From positions 55,529,001 to 55,593,000 of the forward strand of contig CANTUV010000033.1 of the NCBI GenBank assembly GCA_947685225.1: a stretch of DNA of 64,000 nt, written 5' to 3'. The notes beneath the pieces are model-generated. The model was not told where the DNA came from, did no database searches, and saw nothing but the letters and a program-made list of their open reading frames with translations. The translations under genes and the position numbers were made by a program. The DNA comes from Garcia nutans. Taxonomy: Eukaryota; Streptophyta; Magnoliopsida; Malpighiales; Euphorbiaceae. How positions within the stretch are numbered: the first letter of the stretch is position 1; the number at the start of each line of letters is the position of its first letter. Below are positions 33,831 to 44,898 of the stretch, piece by piece.

Positions 33831-33874
33831 CAAATTGATTCGTATTTCTAAAGATTTAAACTTTCAGAAATAAA

Positions 33875-34044
33875 AAATGTCTGAGGCTGCTTGGAGAACA
33901 ATTGATGGAAAAAATTGACAAAATTTGCCCCCTCAAAAGGCCTCGGATTATGAATAACCAAATATAAATAATTTGATCTCTGCCTGTTAACTAAGCCAGA
34001 TATGAAATTGCATTCATATTCATACGGCTACTCTTCAAGGCAGT
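33875..34044 (-). ncRNA. Candidate H/ACA snoRNA 1
   Basis: About 170 nt on the minus strand. Hairpin 1: lower stem CTGCCT / AGGCAG (34043-34038 with 33985-33980), a pocket (TGAAGAG / GTTAAC), then upper stems AGCC / GGCT and TATGAA / TTCATA. H box AGATCA (33979-33974, ANANNA) follows directly. Hairpin 2: lower stem GAGGC / GCCTC (33944-33940 with 33887-33883) and inner pairing CTT..GAG / CTC.AAG. An ACA box (33880-33878) lies exactly three nucleotides before the predicted end. It is slightly long for the class. No open frame of note overlaps it. Confidence 0.62.
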
Positions 34045-34108
34045 AAAAAAAAACACAGAGCGGTAAAGAAGAAGAAGAAGTGAAAGAATTGGGCTTACCG
34101 AAGCGAAC

Positions 34109-34226
34109 TAGGGTTTTTAAGATTGGGAATTTAGGGTTTTATATATCATTTTTAATTACTAAAATGCCCTCCTTTTAGCTTTAAAGACATAATTAGGCTT
34201 CTGGATTTTAATTGGACCGTGGCCCA
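34109..34226 (-). promoter_or_regulatory. Promoter of the snoRNA cluster: TATA, telo boxes, site II
   Basis: On the minus strand: TGGGCC (34226-34221, site II type), then ATATATAAAA (about 34146-34137), then telo boxes AAACCCTA at 34139-34132 and 34116-34109. A start site about 30 nt after the TATA box falls near 34112, some 70 nt before H/ACA RNA 1. Site II with telo box is the combination described for plant snoRNA and ribosomal-protein genes. No protein frame follows. A GTAAG downstream could be a splice donor, so a spliced leader is the alternative reading. Confidence 0.6.
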
Positions 34227-35653
34227 TGGATTTAGATGATTCGCTGATTATATGTTTGGGCATTGTTTAGAAAATTATTTAATCAACCAAATTTTTTAGT
34301 AAAAAATTTTCATAATTAAATAAATATTAAAAATTAGTTTTTTTAAAATTATAAAATTATTATCATTTAAATATTCTATTGATAGTTTAAAATTAATTTA
34401 CTTAAATATTTTAAGTGATAAATAAATAAGTGTTATCAAATAATTTAAAATTATAGGTTTTAAATTATATCATTGATAAAAATATTGTTTTGAAATGTGA
34501 AATAATTCTTTAAAATTTAATAAATCCATTAAAGTGAGATTTTGAGAAATGGAGTGCAAAATAAATATATTATAAAAGGTTGACTTGTATGATATATTTA
34601 CAAAATAAAGTAGCAAGTAGCATGTGCATTTGTATGGTGATGATTCAAATGATATAATTGAAATGTTGAAAGAATAAAATGGTGGAGAAGATTGTGAAAG
34701 ATTATTGCTTTTTAAAAAAAAAAAAGAGTGTGAAAGATTGAAACGACAAATTAGCTGGCTCTGCCTTATTATTATTATTGGACATAATTAACATTCATAA
34801 TTCCTTCATCATCTATCTGACAAATAAAAGAATCGGTTTGCATTATTGAGCTGGCAAAAGCTGAGTGACAGCTACTCTTCTTTCTGCAAAAAGATGGACT
34901 GCATTTTTGGTCATTTTAAGTTAACATTTCAATATATTATATTTATATCATTTCATAAAAATTTTAAAAGAATAATTATCTTTTAGTAAAAATATAATTT
35001 ACATGTTTTTTTATTATTATAAATACATTTTAATATGAATTAAGTAACATTAAATATATATATATAATAGAAATTTAATACAATAATTAACTTATTAAAA
35101 TTATAAATTCACTGCAATTTAAAAACAAATTTTAAAAAAATGTACCTGTCAATATAAAATGGTTCAGGCTAAAAAAATTCAGAACGGAAAAGTATTATTT
35201 TATATTTTTTTTACCATTAAAATTTTAAAATAAATAGGCAAATAAATTTTTAATGAATAATATCGAGTGAGTCTCAAATTTCTAATTAGAGTGTCACATA
35301 TATAAATAATCAGCATCATAAGGTAATTAAATGGAAATTAAAAATGAGTTGATCCAGAGTATAAGAAGTAAAGAAATCACATCAATTCCACAAAAAATAA
35401 TAATAATAAATCACATCGATTATACAAGTAATATATAATGGTCATAAAACCACATTAAAAAAAATGAAAATAAAATACAAAGCAAACTGCAACTGTCCCT
35501 CGAAGCTTTTCGTTCTCCAATCCCATTTTTGTAGTAGCTAAACCCAATGATTGGGACGAAGAAGAACATATAAGCCAAAGAACTCAGAATGTACCCATTC
35601 AAGAACCCCAAAACAAAATCAAAAGTTTAAAAAAAAAAAAAGATTCCCATTAT
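34227..35653. other. AT-rich spacer with a worn MITE
   Basis: The block about 34915-35192 ends AGAACGGAAAAG followed by TA and shares interior sequence with the Stowaway-like MITE at 3355-3633; its left end is too diverged to place. The rest is A/T-rich with no gene. Confidence 0.4.
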
Positions 35654-35833
35654 TTAAAAGAGAAGCCCAAAAGCAAGAGCTGCAAGAGAGGCGAAAATGG
35701 TAGGTACAAAAATGGTGGCATCAGAAGCAGGACTAGGAGCCGGAGCTTCCAGAGCCGCCACATTCTGAATGCCAGAAACAGCCATAAGAACAACCACCAA
35801 AGCCAAAAATACTCTCATCTTCAATGCCTCCAT
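35654..35833 (-). CDS. Arabinogalactan peptide (AGP12/13/14-like)
   Basis: A 59-residue precursor encoded without intron. Signal peptide (MEALKMRVFLALVVVLMAVSG, cleaved about residue 28 after AALE or nearby), a very short mature part EAPAPSPASDAT with AP/SP dipeptides for hydroxyproline-linked arabinogalactan, and a hydrophobic C-terminus (FVPTIFASLAALAFGLLF) that directs GPI anchoring. This is the exact layout of AG peptides, whose mature part is only 10-13 residues and is tethered at the outer face of the plasma membrane. The start is the first ATG; the TAA is at 35654-35656. Confidence 0.88.
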   Translation of the reverse strand: MEALKMRVFLALVVVLMAVSGIQNVAALEAPAPSPASDATIFVPTIFASLAALAFGLLF

Positions 35834-38800
35834 TCTCGATTTTTTACTAATAGATTTTCCCGGAGAATTTTAAATTCAGTTGTTGGATGGGATATTTTTT
35901 TCTTGTGGGAGAGAAGAGGAAAGCGTTAGAGAAAGAGCTGAATGGGTGGTGGCACTAATTAAGGTAGATTTAGTACATTATATAGAGACCAGAGAGGAAG
36001 GTTAAGGGCTGGGTACCTTTAAAAAAGACAGTTGATTTAAGGCCACGCCCACGCGCACTTTGATACTTTATTAGGACAAAAAGTGGTGGCTGCCTGTTTG
36101 CTACGACAGCATGTCTTACAGCTGTTGCCAGCGGTTTGTTCAGCCTTTTTTTTGAGGGCCTCCGCTCTTTCTTTTATTATTATTATTTTTTTTATCTTAT
36201 TAATATTTCATACTTTATTCTGATTAATTCGAATTCTACTGAAGTCATGTACCTAATTCAGTGAATAAGTCTTTCGTAGAAGATAGTTACAAATATTAAG
36301 ACTCAAATACGAGATCTGTTTAAATAAATTTAAGCCGTTTAACACTCCAATCAATATATTGGTTTATTATTATTATTATTATTATTATTGTGGGTATTTG
36401 AAAATTGTACTTTTGGAACCAGAAAAAAATTTGAGTGCCCCAATTCAATTAGTGGCCCCCACATCTGAGGGCATTTGCATGTTCTGTGGTTTTATTTTGC
36501 TCAAGCTTATTGTTATGGCAATTTTCAATTTTATTTTTTTATAATCTTTTAATTTCTGATATTTTTCACGTGTGTCTGTAATTTGTTTCATTTATTTATT
36601 TTTTAAACTGACATATTCAATGTATAAAATAAAATAATTTTGAATTAATTTTTTATGGAAATCTGAATTTTTATATTAAAAAAATGTTATAACAATTGCA
36701 TTTCGTCCACAGAATTCACCTTTTTGGCATTAATTTCTTTCGCCGATACTGAATGATGAGACTTTCACTGTCTAGTCCATGCAACACAAGAATTTCAAGC
36801 TGGATATTTCTTTAATTTTTTTTAAGCATTAATTTTAAAGCAAAATAAATAAGCATTAAAAAATAAAAATTTATATCGATTTTGTAAAGTAAAGGAAAAT
36901 TCTTCATTTTAATAAAAATACTGGTTCAAGTGTATTCTTATTAGTTACCACAAATAATATTTTTTTAATAATTGATTCATCTATATAACCTTCTATTTTA
37001 GGAAAAAATAATAATTTGATTGCCTTTTTCCAACAAAAAATTCCCATCTAATGAAACTGGGATTATAATATGAATAATAACAATCATGGTTAAATTGATT
37101 ACATAAAAATTTGTTGATGAATCAATTTCAACTGTTCGCTGATATTTAACATTGTTATTAAGGTGACATCCCAACAATTTAAATTCAATTTTTTTTAAAC
37201 TATAAACTTATGCATAAAATTTTTATTTGAACAGTAATAGAAACTCATAAAAAAATATTTATATGTCATGTGTCGTTATTTAAAGATAGTTCACATTCAA
37301 AAGACCGATTTATAAATTTTAAATTTAAACTAATATATTTATTAAATTTATATAATTTTATGAATTTATAAATTAAAAATAAAAAAAAGAAGGGATCAGT
37401 TTTTTATTTTAATATGTATAAGCACTTAGCTTCTAAAATAATTTCAACAAATAATTTATTATATTATTTTTATTTATTTTAATAAATAATCTTAATAATA
37501 AAATTTGTATACTTTTTTAATAATTTTTATACTAAATGTATTTATAAATTACTTTTTATCAATCAAATTAAATATTTATTAATCAATTACAAATATTCAA
37601 AACAATGGTATAATTAGTTAAAATTTTAAACAGTTGTAATCTCATTTTATAAACGAACATTTATAAGTTATACCCATTACTGTTTAAACTATATGGTTAG
37701 ATTATTTAAGAATTAATTAACAAATATATTAAATGGGTATGTGAGTTTGAAAGTGATTTTTGGTGTAGTGCAACATTTTGCAATAAAGTTTAAAAATTGA
37801 ATTAGGTTGTAACGTTTTGTAACGGTCAATAATTAATCATGACATTTGAATCCAAGAATATTGAGGGTAATGAAATGATCAAGTGGCTTTGGAATGAATA
37901 ATCAAAAGAAATGGTCCCTATTATTATTATTATTGTTGTTGTTCATTTTATGAGTCTTTTTTTTTTTGAGAAATATTAATTTGATGTGTGTAGGGTCAAA
38001 AAAAAAAAATGATGTGTAGGTTGCATTTCAAATTCAATGGACCAACCCAACAACTATAAGAAAATGTCACCTCTAAACTTTAGAAATTGACTAGATAGCT
38101 ATATGAAGAAGACGAAGAAGAAGAAGAATCTTGCATTTGCATTTTCTACCATTTCCTCATTAAGATATCTATATATTAATTTATGCCTTTAGTATATACA
38201 TATATATATATCTCATAAAATATATATTTATTGAAAAAGAACACAGTTGAAATTAATGGATTAATGGGCCAAATGACGTTACTTGTTTAGTTTATTTTTT
38301 TTAAATATATATAAATGGATGAAATATAATTTCAAACTTAAAAATAAATAACAAAAGGAAAAGAGCTTAACGTTAACCAAAAAAGTTTTTAGATTTACTT
38401 TGGTTTATAATTATACATATGTAATATAATTAATTTGATTGATTTAGGGTATATTACAAAAAATGGATATAATTCGAAAAAATAAAAATTAATTATCAAC
38501 TTGAAAAAGGAGTTTAAACATTAAATAATTTTACTGTATTGTTAATATTAATAAAACAAAAAGAACCGAAATGATGGTTTTATCTAATTTTCAATTGAAG
38601 AGTTTATTAATCATATCAAACCAACAAATGATCCGATTCATAAATTTTATGATCATATATCCAAAATTTACAATCATGATATTAACAGAAAAAATAAAAT
38701 AAAAAAAACAAAAATAGAAGTATTAGACAATGGAGAATGATGAGGCTACTGGGCAAAGTCATGGGAATCTTCATGATATACTTTCATATTTGTTTACTCC

Positions 38801-39368
38801 AAAATCGATAACAGATTAACAGTGAGATGTTATTCGTAAAAAGTTTACCATATCATGAGGAAGTGGCATTGGCATCATGATAAAGTCATTATATGAACTA
38901 ATCCGTTTGATTTATGTTTTATTTTTTAATATATATATATATATATATATAATTTACTGTGTAATATTTAAATACTAATTGTATCAATCAGTGACCATCA
39001 ACACATTAAATTCAGCAGTTTGAATAGAATAAAATAGTTCTATAAAACCCTTTTTTTCTGCACAGTTTTCATTTTAATTTCATGGTAACCAATAATGGCT
39101 AATATAAACAAATTGAATATCATCTTTTATTTTATTTATTTTTCTGATATTAGGGAAACAAAATCTTATTTCAAGGGTTGGGTTGAAATTAAGCAACAGC
39201 TTTAACACTTTCAACCCAAGCCCTTTTTGTGCTTAGCTGTAGTATTTGCAAAACTATTTTCTCATCTTTCCACGTAAAAGCTTAAAATATGAATATTCGA
39301 TCCCTACTTACTAATTTGCTGTTTTATCATTCTTTTATTTATGAAAAATCAAATCAATTTACAAATAC
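35834..39368. other. Long AT-rich spacer
   Basis: 35834-36130 is the likely promoter and leader of the AG-peptide gene. Then come an (ATT)n tract at about 36363-36389, (TTA)n near 37920-37940 and (AT)n near 38933-38952. No gene, tRNA or element with clear ends is recognised. Confidence 0.5.
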
Positions 39369-39376
39369 ATAATAGC

Positions 39377-39666
39377 CCGTGGCAGAATTAGGTAAAGTCA
39401 TATGGATTACACAACTTCTCTGGCTGACCGGACGAAAGCACATATAAGAAAGAGGCGAGGAGCTTTATTGGCCGCTTGTTATACAACCACTGCAGCAGAG
39501 TCCTCTGAACATGATTTTACAGACAAAGGGGGCTGTACTGCTTATGGTATTTTGCAGATAAGATTTTGCACAGCCCCACCAATTCCATCTTCGACTACTG
39601 ATTGGCCAGCAATTCTGACGACAATTGAAATTTTATTCCCTTAATAAGTAGCTAGTTTTGCCACTG
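39377..39666. mobile_element. Short hAT element with gene-like interior
   Basis: A 290-bp element with ends CCGTGGCAGAATTAG / TAGTTTTGCCACTG (imperfect inverted repeats) and a perfect 8-bp target duplication ATAATAGC (39369-39376, 39667-39674). Its interior is much richer in G/C than the flanks and contains an 80-codon open frame (39402-39644, starting MDYTTSLADRTKAHIRKRRG) with no recognised domain. The interior may be captured host sequence. Confidence 0.8.
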
Positions 39667-39674
39667 ATAATAGC

Positions 39675-40274
39675 TGAATAGTTAGTCAACTAACCATCTA
39701 TCTATTTAACACTTTTTTATTATTAAATTAATTTAAAACATTCATTATAACGGCGTTAATTGAGTTTATTTCTTTAGTAATACGGTCTGTTAAATAAATC
39801 AAATAGGTCAATTGGGTAGAAGGTAAAAAATTCAAATGCTCTTTTTGGCATTCTTTTTTGTTTGAGTTTAGCATATTTTGCTTAGTTCTCATATCTAATG
39901 CTATAAACCAATTCTTTCATCTTTCCTGCTCTTACCTTGTTAGAGGAAATTGTTTGAGTTTGCAATTAAAGTAATAAGAAACTTAGTTGTGGAAGGGGGC
40001 AATGAACCCACCAAATAGTATCGGTTGATATCTTCAAATCCTTCTTACCCGATATAAGGGGATTAACTAGTGCTTTATAGTAGGGGGGATTGCAAAAATA
40101 AAATATGCTTTAACATTCATTTATGTTTGTTTCCAAAACAAATTCACTCATTCTTGAAGTTTTGACGGAATACAGTAAATTCTGGCATAACTGATTTTTT
40201 TTCTCCATACGTTCTCAAACCGATCGATAAAATAAAGTACTGGAGGATTTTTTGAAAAACAACTTAACAACTTA
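39675..40274. other. Spacer between hAT element and MITE
   Basis: Nothing is recognised; moderately AT-rich unique sequence. Confidence 0.4.
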
Positions 40275-40541
40275 GAGGGTGTTTCTCAAAACTGGAGCTT
40301 TTCAGCTTATTGTGAATAAGTGATTTTTAAATTATAATCAGATTAAAAATAAACAGTTAAGCGTTTCTGTAAACTAGTTAATAATCAGCTGATAATCAGT
40401 TTATAATCAGTTAAGTGTTTCTGTAAAATCAGCTTATAATCAGTTTTTAATTGCAGAAACTGTCAAAATGACCAAACTGTCCATGAGTTTATTTATTGTA
40501 TAAAAATAATTTTTTAAATGTCAATTCAAAATTTATTTTGC

Positions 40542-40581
<40 letters not shown>

Positions 40582-40872
40582 TTTATTTAAGAAGAAACGT
40601 AAAAATTTTTTGATGGGAACTAAAGTGTATAGGGTGGGCAAATTTGGAATATTGAAAATTAGGTAGGGATAGTATGGTCTTTTACTTGGTCAAAACTGCT
40701 TAAAAAATAAGTGCTTAAAAAAAAGTAGCAAAATCCAACTTTTAAAAAACTGATTAAAATCAGATTATAATCTACTATTTAAGTTTTCAGAAACACTTAA
40801 ATAAACAACTTATAATCTAAAAACTGCTTATAATCAGTTTTGACCAGCTTTTAAGTTTTGAGAAACACCCTC
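40275..40872. mobile_element. PIF/Harbinger-type MITE
   Basis: A 598-bp element with inverted termini GAGGGTGTTTCTCAAAACT / AGTTTTGAGAAACACCCTC (19 bp, perfect) and a TTA duplication on each side (40272-40274, 40873-40875). The 3-bp TTA target and GAGGGTGTTT ends mark the Tourist/Harbinger class. The interior repeats ATAATCAG-type motifs on both strands, and an (AAT)n tract lies at about 40542-40575. No coding sequence. Confidence 0.88.
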
Positions 40873-40875
40873 TTA

Positions 40876-43332
40876 AAAAAAATTCCCGCTCATCATATCT
40901 TTAATTAAATTTCTCTTTAATTATTTATTTTTAAATTATCATACATCTATAAGATCTTCAGTAATTTTATTATAGTTTAATTAAATGCATATATTTCTTA
41001 TAAGTATAATTAATTTTTTTTTTTGGTCTTGCTTGATTGCAGAAATGAAAGTTAAGCCAAATTTAATAGATAAAAATAAATAAATTATAAAATTATATTT
41101 TATATTTTTAAAATATATTTTATAACTTCTATAAAATTATTTTTTTAAAAATTTAATTGAAAATATATTCTACGTACTTATATATGTTTTTGCGAGATGA
41201 AAATGAATATTTCTAAAATTGTGAAAAAGAATGTGGATATTTTAGAGAAAAAAAATAAAAAAGGTATTTTTAAAAATATTTTTATTTTTAAGATATTTTT
41301 ATGAAAAAATTCTAAATGAATAATGTTTGGGTTTGGCCCACCCAATTTGTTTTAGTTAAAAGTTAAAAAAATTTAAAACATGGTCAATCATAAAAAGAGC
41401 AAGAATTCAACATCTCCACCCACTCTTTCCAGACACTATCCCTTACAAAAGTGGATTTGCCATCTATAACTGAAGATAGTTTCAAATTCAATAGTCTGTC
41501 TTTTTAATTATTTATTTGTAAATTTACTTTAATAGCAATTTGTCCCTTGTGAAAATTTCAATGGAATATTTTAATATTTAAATTATAATGAAATATTTAT
41601 TGAAATAAATAAAAATTATTATAATTGCCCTATAATCTTACAGACCTCTTCACAAAAAGTAGCTCAATGGCACTGTAACATTGCGAAACTAATTAAAAGG
41701 GCTAATAATGAATTGATATTCATTTGTCAAAAATATTCAATTTGGAAAAATTTATTAAACAATTTTTAGGTTATATTAGAAAATATTTCTCAGAAACTTG
41801 CCATTTAATCATTTTATGGTTAGCATGTATAAAACTAAGTTATTTTGATTTTTATACTTTAAATTTCTTAGATTTTTATAGTGAAATTATATGAAAAACA
41901 TAACGTTATTGTTAAAAAAATTAAAAATATTATTATTAAATAAAAAATTAAATTAATTACAGTGAATTAAAAAAATTAGATATTAAAATTTTGAAACTAA
42001 TTAATGATTCAAATTGAATCAGAATATAAAATCTCATATTTAATGTTAAGATAATTTGATTATTTTTTAACCATTCAAATCAATTTTTAATTTTTAAAAT
42101 CATTATTATTGGTTCAGTATGTGATTAAGTTTAACATTTATTATTATTATTATTATTATTATTATGCTAAAAATTCAAGTTGGGTAGTGATGAGTCATGA
42201 GCAATGACCAAATTGAAATCAAAATTGGTCCTCAAGCCCATAGCAAATGAAGCCCAATCCAATTTAAGAACCACAACCAAAAGGATCCATTCAATTGATA
42301 CAGTATGTGAAAAGGAGTCGGGCTTTGAGACGCGTATCGAAGAAACCCATAACTCGAATCTGGCCGTCCATTTTTAATCTAACGGTTAGAATAATTTGCA
42401 GTTATTTTAGAACAGGGCATATCTATTGGAGGGGCAGATAAATGCTCACAGAAGGGGATTACAGAGATGAGAAGAACAGAAGAAGAGAAGAAGAATCCAC
42501 GAAGAAGCTCAGAGAAACAAACAGCAAAAAGGAGAGATTGAGAGAGAAAGCGAGAGAAAGCGAGAGAGAAAGAGAGAGAGAGAGGGGCTTGCAAAAGACA
42601 TAACAAGTTCTCTAAATACAAACACAAACAAGAAAGGATTTGGAGAAAGAGAGAGCGAGAGTTTTTGTTAAATTCTATGATAAAATCGATCTGGGATTTC
42701 TTCTGTTTTTGGGGGATTTTACTTGTTTTCTTAAGCAATTTCATATTTGTTTAAGGATTTAATCTAAAGCCTCATGCAATTGCCTTATGGTATGATATGT
42801 TTTCCATCTTTTTTCTTTATGTATTTGTTGATTTTGTAATAAAGGTCATTTCTTTTCAATGGCAGTCTAGAGTAGATTTCGAAGGATTTGCTTTTGATTT
42901 CTCTGTTACACTCATAGATCTTGTTATAAACCTCACAATCGTCTCCAACTTCAATGTTTTTGTCTCTCTATTTCTCATTTCTACCTTTTTTTGGATTTAA
43001 TTGAGAGAAAGCAGATACATCTCAAAAATATGTTTCTCTTATCTTTCTCGCATGACCTTTTTTTTCCATCCACTCATTGCCCAACCTTAAGGCTCGATTT
43101 TAGTTCTGGGTCTTACACAAAGACTCAAATCCTATGTCCTCGTATTTTGTTGTTTACCGTGGTAGATGAAATCGGCTACCTCCAAATTATTTAATTTCCA
43201 TGTTTTTCACTTCTGGGTTCTCTCAATTAACTTTTCTTCTTCATTGCTCTACCTCAAGTTGCTGCAAGTTCTGGGATTTTCTTCTGGGTTGTTTTTGCTC
43301 CTTTTCTAATGGATGTTTTTGTGATTACAGAT
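40876..43332 (+). other. Spacer, then leader of the DUF1639 gene
   Basis: 40876-42135 is AT-rich without features. (TTA)n lies at 42138-42164. From about 42430 the sequence becomes GA-rich (42475-42660), as in a long 5' leader. A polypyrimidine stretch and TTACAG at about 43325-43330, directly before the coding ATG, suggest that an intron interrupts the 5' UTR. Its donor was not placed. Confidence 0.5.
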
Positions 43333-44898
43333 ATGGACAGAGACGAGAAAAACCAGAGAACGAACAAACCATTAGAGCCAGAATTTATCTTGCAGTGGGG
43401 GAATAAAAAGAGGCTTAGATGTGTGAGAGTAAGAGATCCTCAATTCATTTCACAGAGATCTGATGGTGTCTTTCGCCGGAAAATCACATCCCGGATTGAC
43501 AGACGTGTCATCTCTCCGGCGATAGAGAGGGATACATCTCATCCTCAATCGCATCGTCTTACCAGGTTAGATTGGTTTTAGTTTAGTTTCCTTTGTTGCT
43601 GACTAAGAAAAGAGGCCAGTTTATGGCTTTGTGTGCGAGGGCTTTATTGGGCGGCGGTTTTTGTTTGATTCTTTTATCAGTTTCTCAGCAAGCAAACAGA
43701 GAAAATTGGGAAAAATGAGCTTGCAGCGCCTATTATTATTTTCCTGTTTGGTTGCTGAGAAAATTAAAAAGAGAATAAATTTAATCTATGTGATTGGTTT
43801 ATGCTGTTTCTATTTCCTAATTCTGCTTTGTTTTCTTTTTTCTCAGCAACCAAACAGACAGTTGAGAATTCCCCCGAATATAAAAACAGAAAAAGGTCGG
43901 AACTTTCTTGCAATCTCCTGTTTGGTTGGCGGGAAACTGAAAGAAAACGAGAGAATTTCATTAAAACACATTTTGTTTTTTTCCCTTAGATCCCAAATTC
44001 ACAATCTAAGCTTTAAAAGAAGAAAGATAAAAACTGGAAATTTTAATCTATGCGGATCTGTTTATGTATTGGTACAGGAATTCTGAGGCAGCAACGCTCC
44101 GGTCAAGTGTGACTGAGAATCGGAAATCGGCTTCGCCGGAAAAAGAAGACAGGTACTACACGACAAGAGGGTCAGTAGGGTTGGGTTTGGAGGAGAATGG
44201 GAAGGTTTCAATGGATGGTAACAATGGAGAAGATAAAGGACATGCATGGCCAAAGCTTTATATCACTTTATCAATCAAAGAAAAAGAAGAGGATTTTATG
44301 GCTATGAAAGGCTGTAAACTTCCTCAACGGCCAAAAAAGAGAGCCAAGATTATCCAAAGAAGTTTACTTGTAAGTCTCCTCCTTATAATTTTGCCTTTAT
44401 TTCTTCTCTTCTTTTTCTCCTTTCTTTCTTTCTCTGCAAAATTTTCTAGGAATTTCTGGGGGTGGGAATGGTAAAATTGAAAGCTTGTGGTTTTTATTGC
44501 TTGGGTTTTCTTGAAAGGATTGTTTTTTTGTTTTTTGTTTTCCCATTTTTATCATTACTTGTAACTTTTGTTGGATCCTAATTTCTCTTCTTTTTTTCTA
44601 CCCTTTTTTTTTATTTTGGAATTTTGGCGAGTAACAGTTAGTGAGCCCTGGGGCATGGTTGACTGATATGTGCCAAGAGAGGTATGAAGTTAGGGAGAAG
44701 AAGAGCTCTAAGAAGGTATTTTTTTTATTTTCTCTTAGATCTGAATTGTCATGAATAATAATTATGATTTTTTAAAAAAGAAAAAAAATTCTTTTTCTTT
44801 TTTTTCTCGTTTCTAAACATTTTTTTTATAATTGATATGTGACACAGAGGCCAAGAGGACTAAAGGCAATGGGAAGCATGGAAAGTGATTCAGAATGA
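43333..44898 (+). CDS. DUF1639 family protein
   Basis: Four exons: 43333-43565, 44078-44369, 44638-44715 and 44848-44898; 654 nt, 217 residues. The N-terminal half is basic and Arg-rich (WGNKKRLRCVRVRDPQFI, FRRKITSRIDRRV), suggesting nuclear or nucleic-acid association, which is inference. The C-terminal DUF1639 block is complete: LPQRPKKRAKIIQRSLLLVSPGAWLTDMCQERYEVREKKSSKKRPRGLKAMGSMESDSE. The family is plant-specific and its role is unknown to me. The ATG at 43333 lies two nucleotides after a likely acceptor; it is the first ATG in the exon. In Arabidopsis the DUF1639 gene lies next to the FMN-protein gene found here at 49900-54151. Confidence 0.88.
43680..43940. repeat. Nested inverted repeats in intron 1 of the DUF1639 gene
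   Basis: Inner arms CTGTTTGGTTGCTGAGAAAA (43744-43763) and its exact complement TTTTCTCAGCAACCAAACAG (43838-43857) enclose 74 nt. Related outer arms TTTCTCAGCAAGCAAACAG (about 43680) and CTGTTTGGTTGGCGGGAAA (about 43918) lie outside. The intron transcript could fold into a stable stem. Confidence 0.8.

Noticed and set aside
34081..34140. Reading the telo-box region as the leader of a protein gene
   Set aside because: A GTAAG donor is present, but no coding exon follows on the minus strand for 600 bp, while three box-containing RNAs do. It remains the main alternative for the snoRNA promoter.
43631..44474. Long plus-strand frames through the DUF1639 introns
   Set aside because: The exon with the conserved family sequence uses only part of them; the rest reads across introns with clear GT/AG ends.
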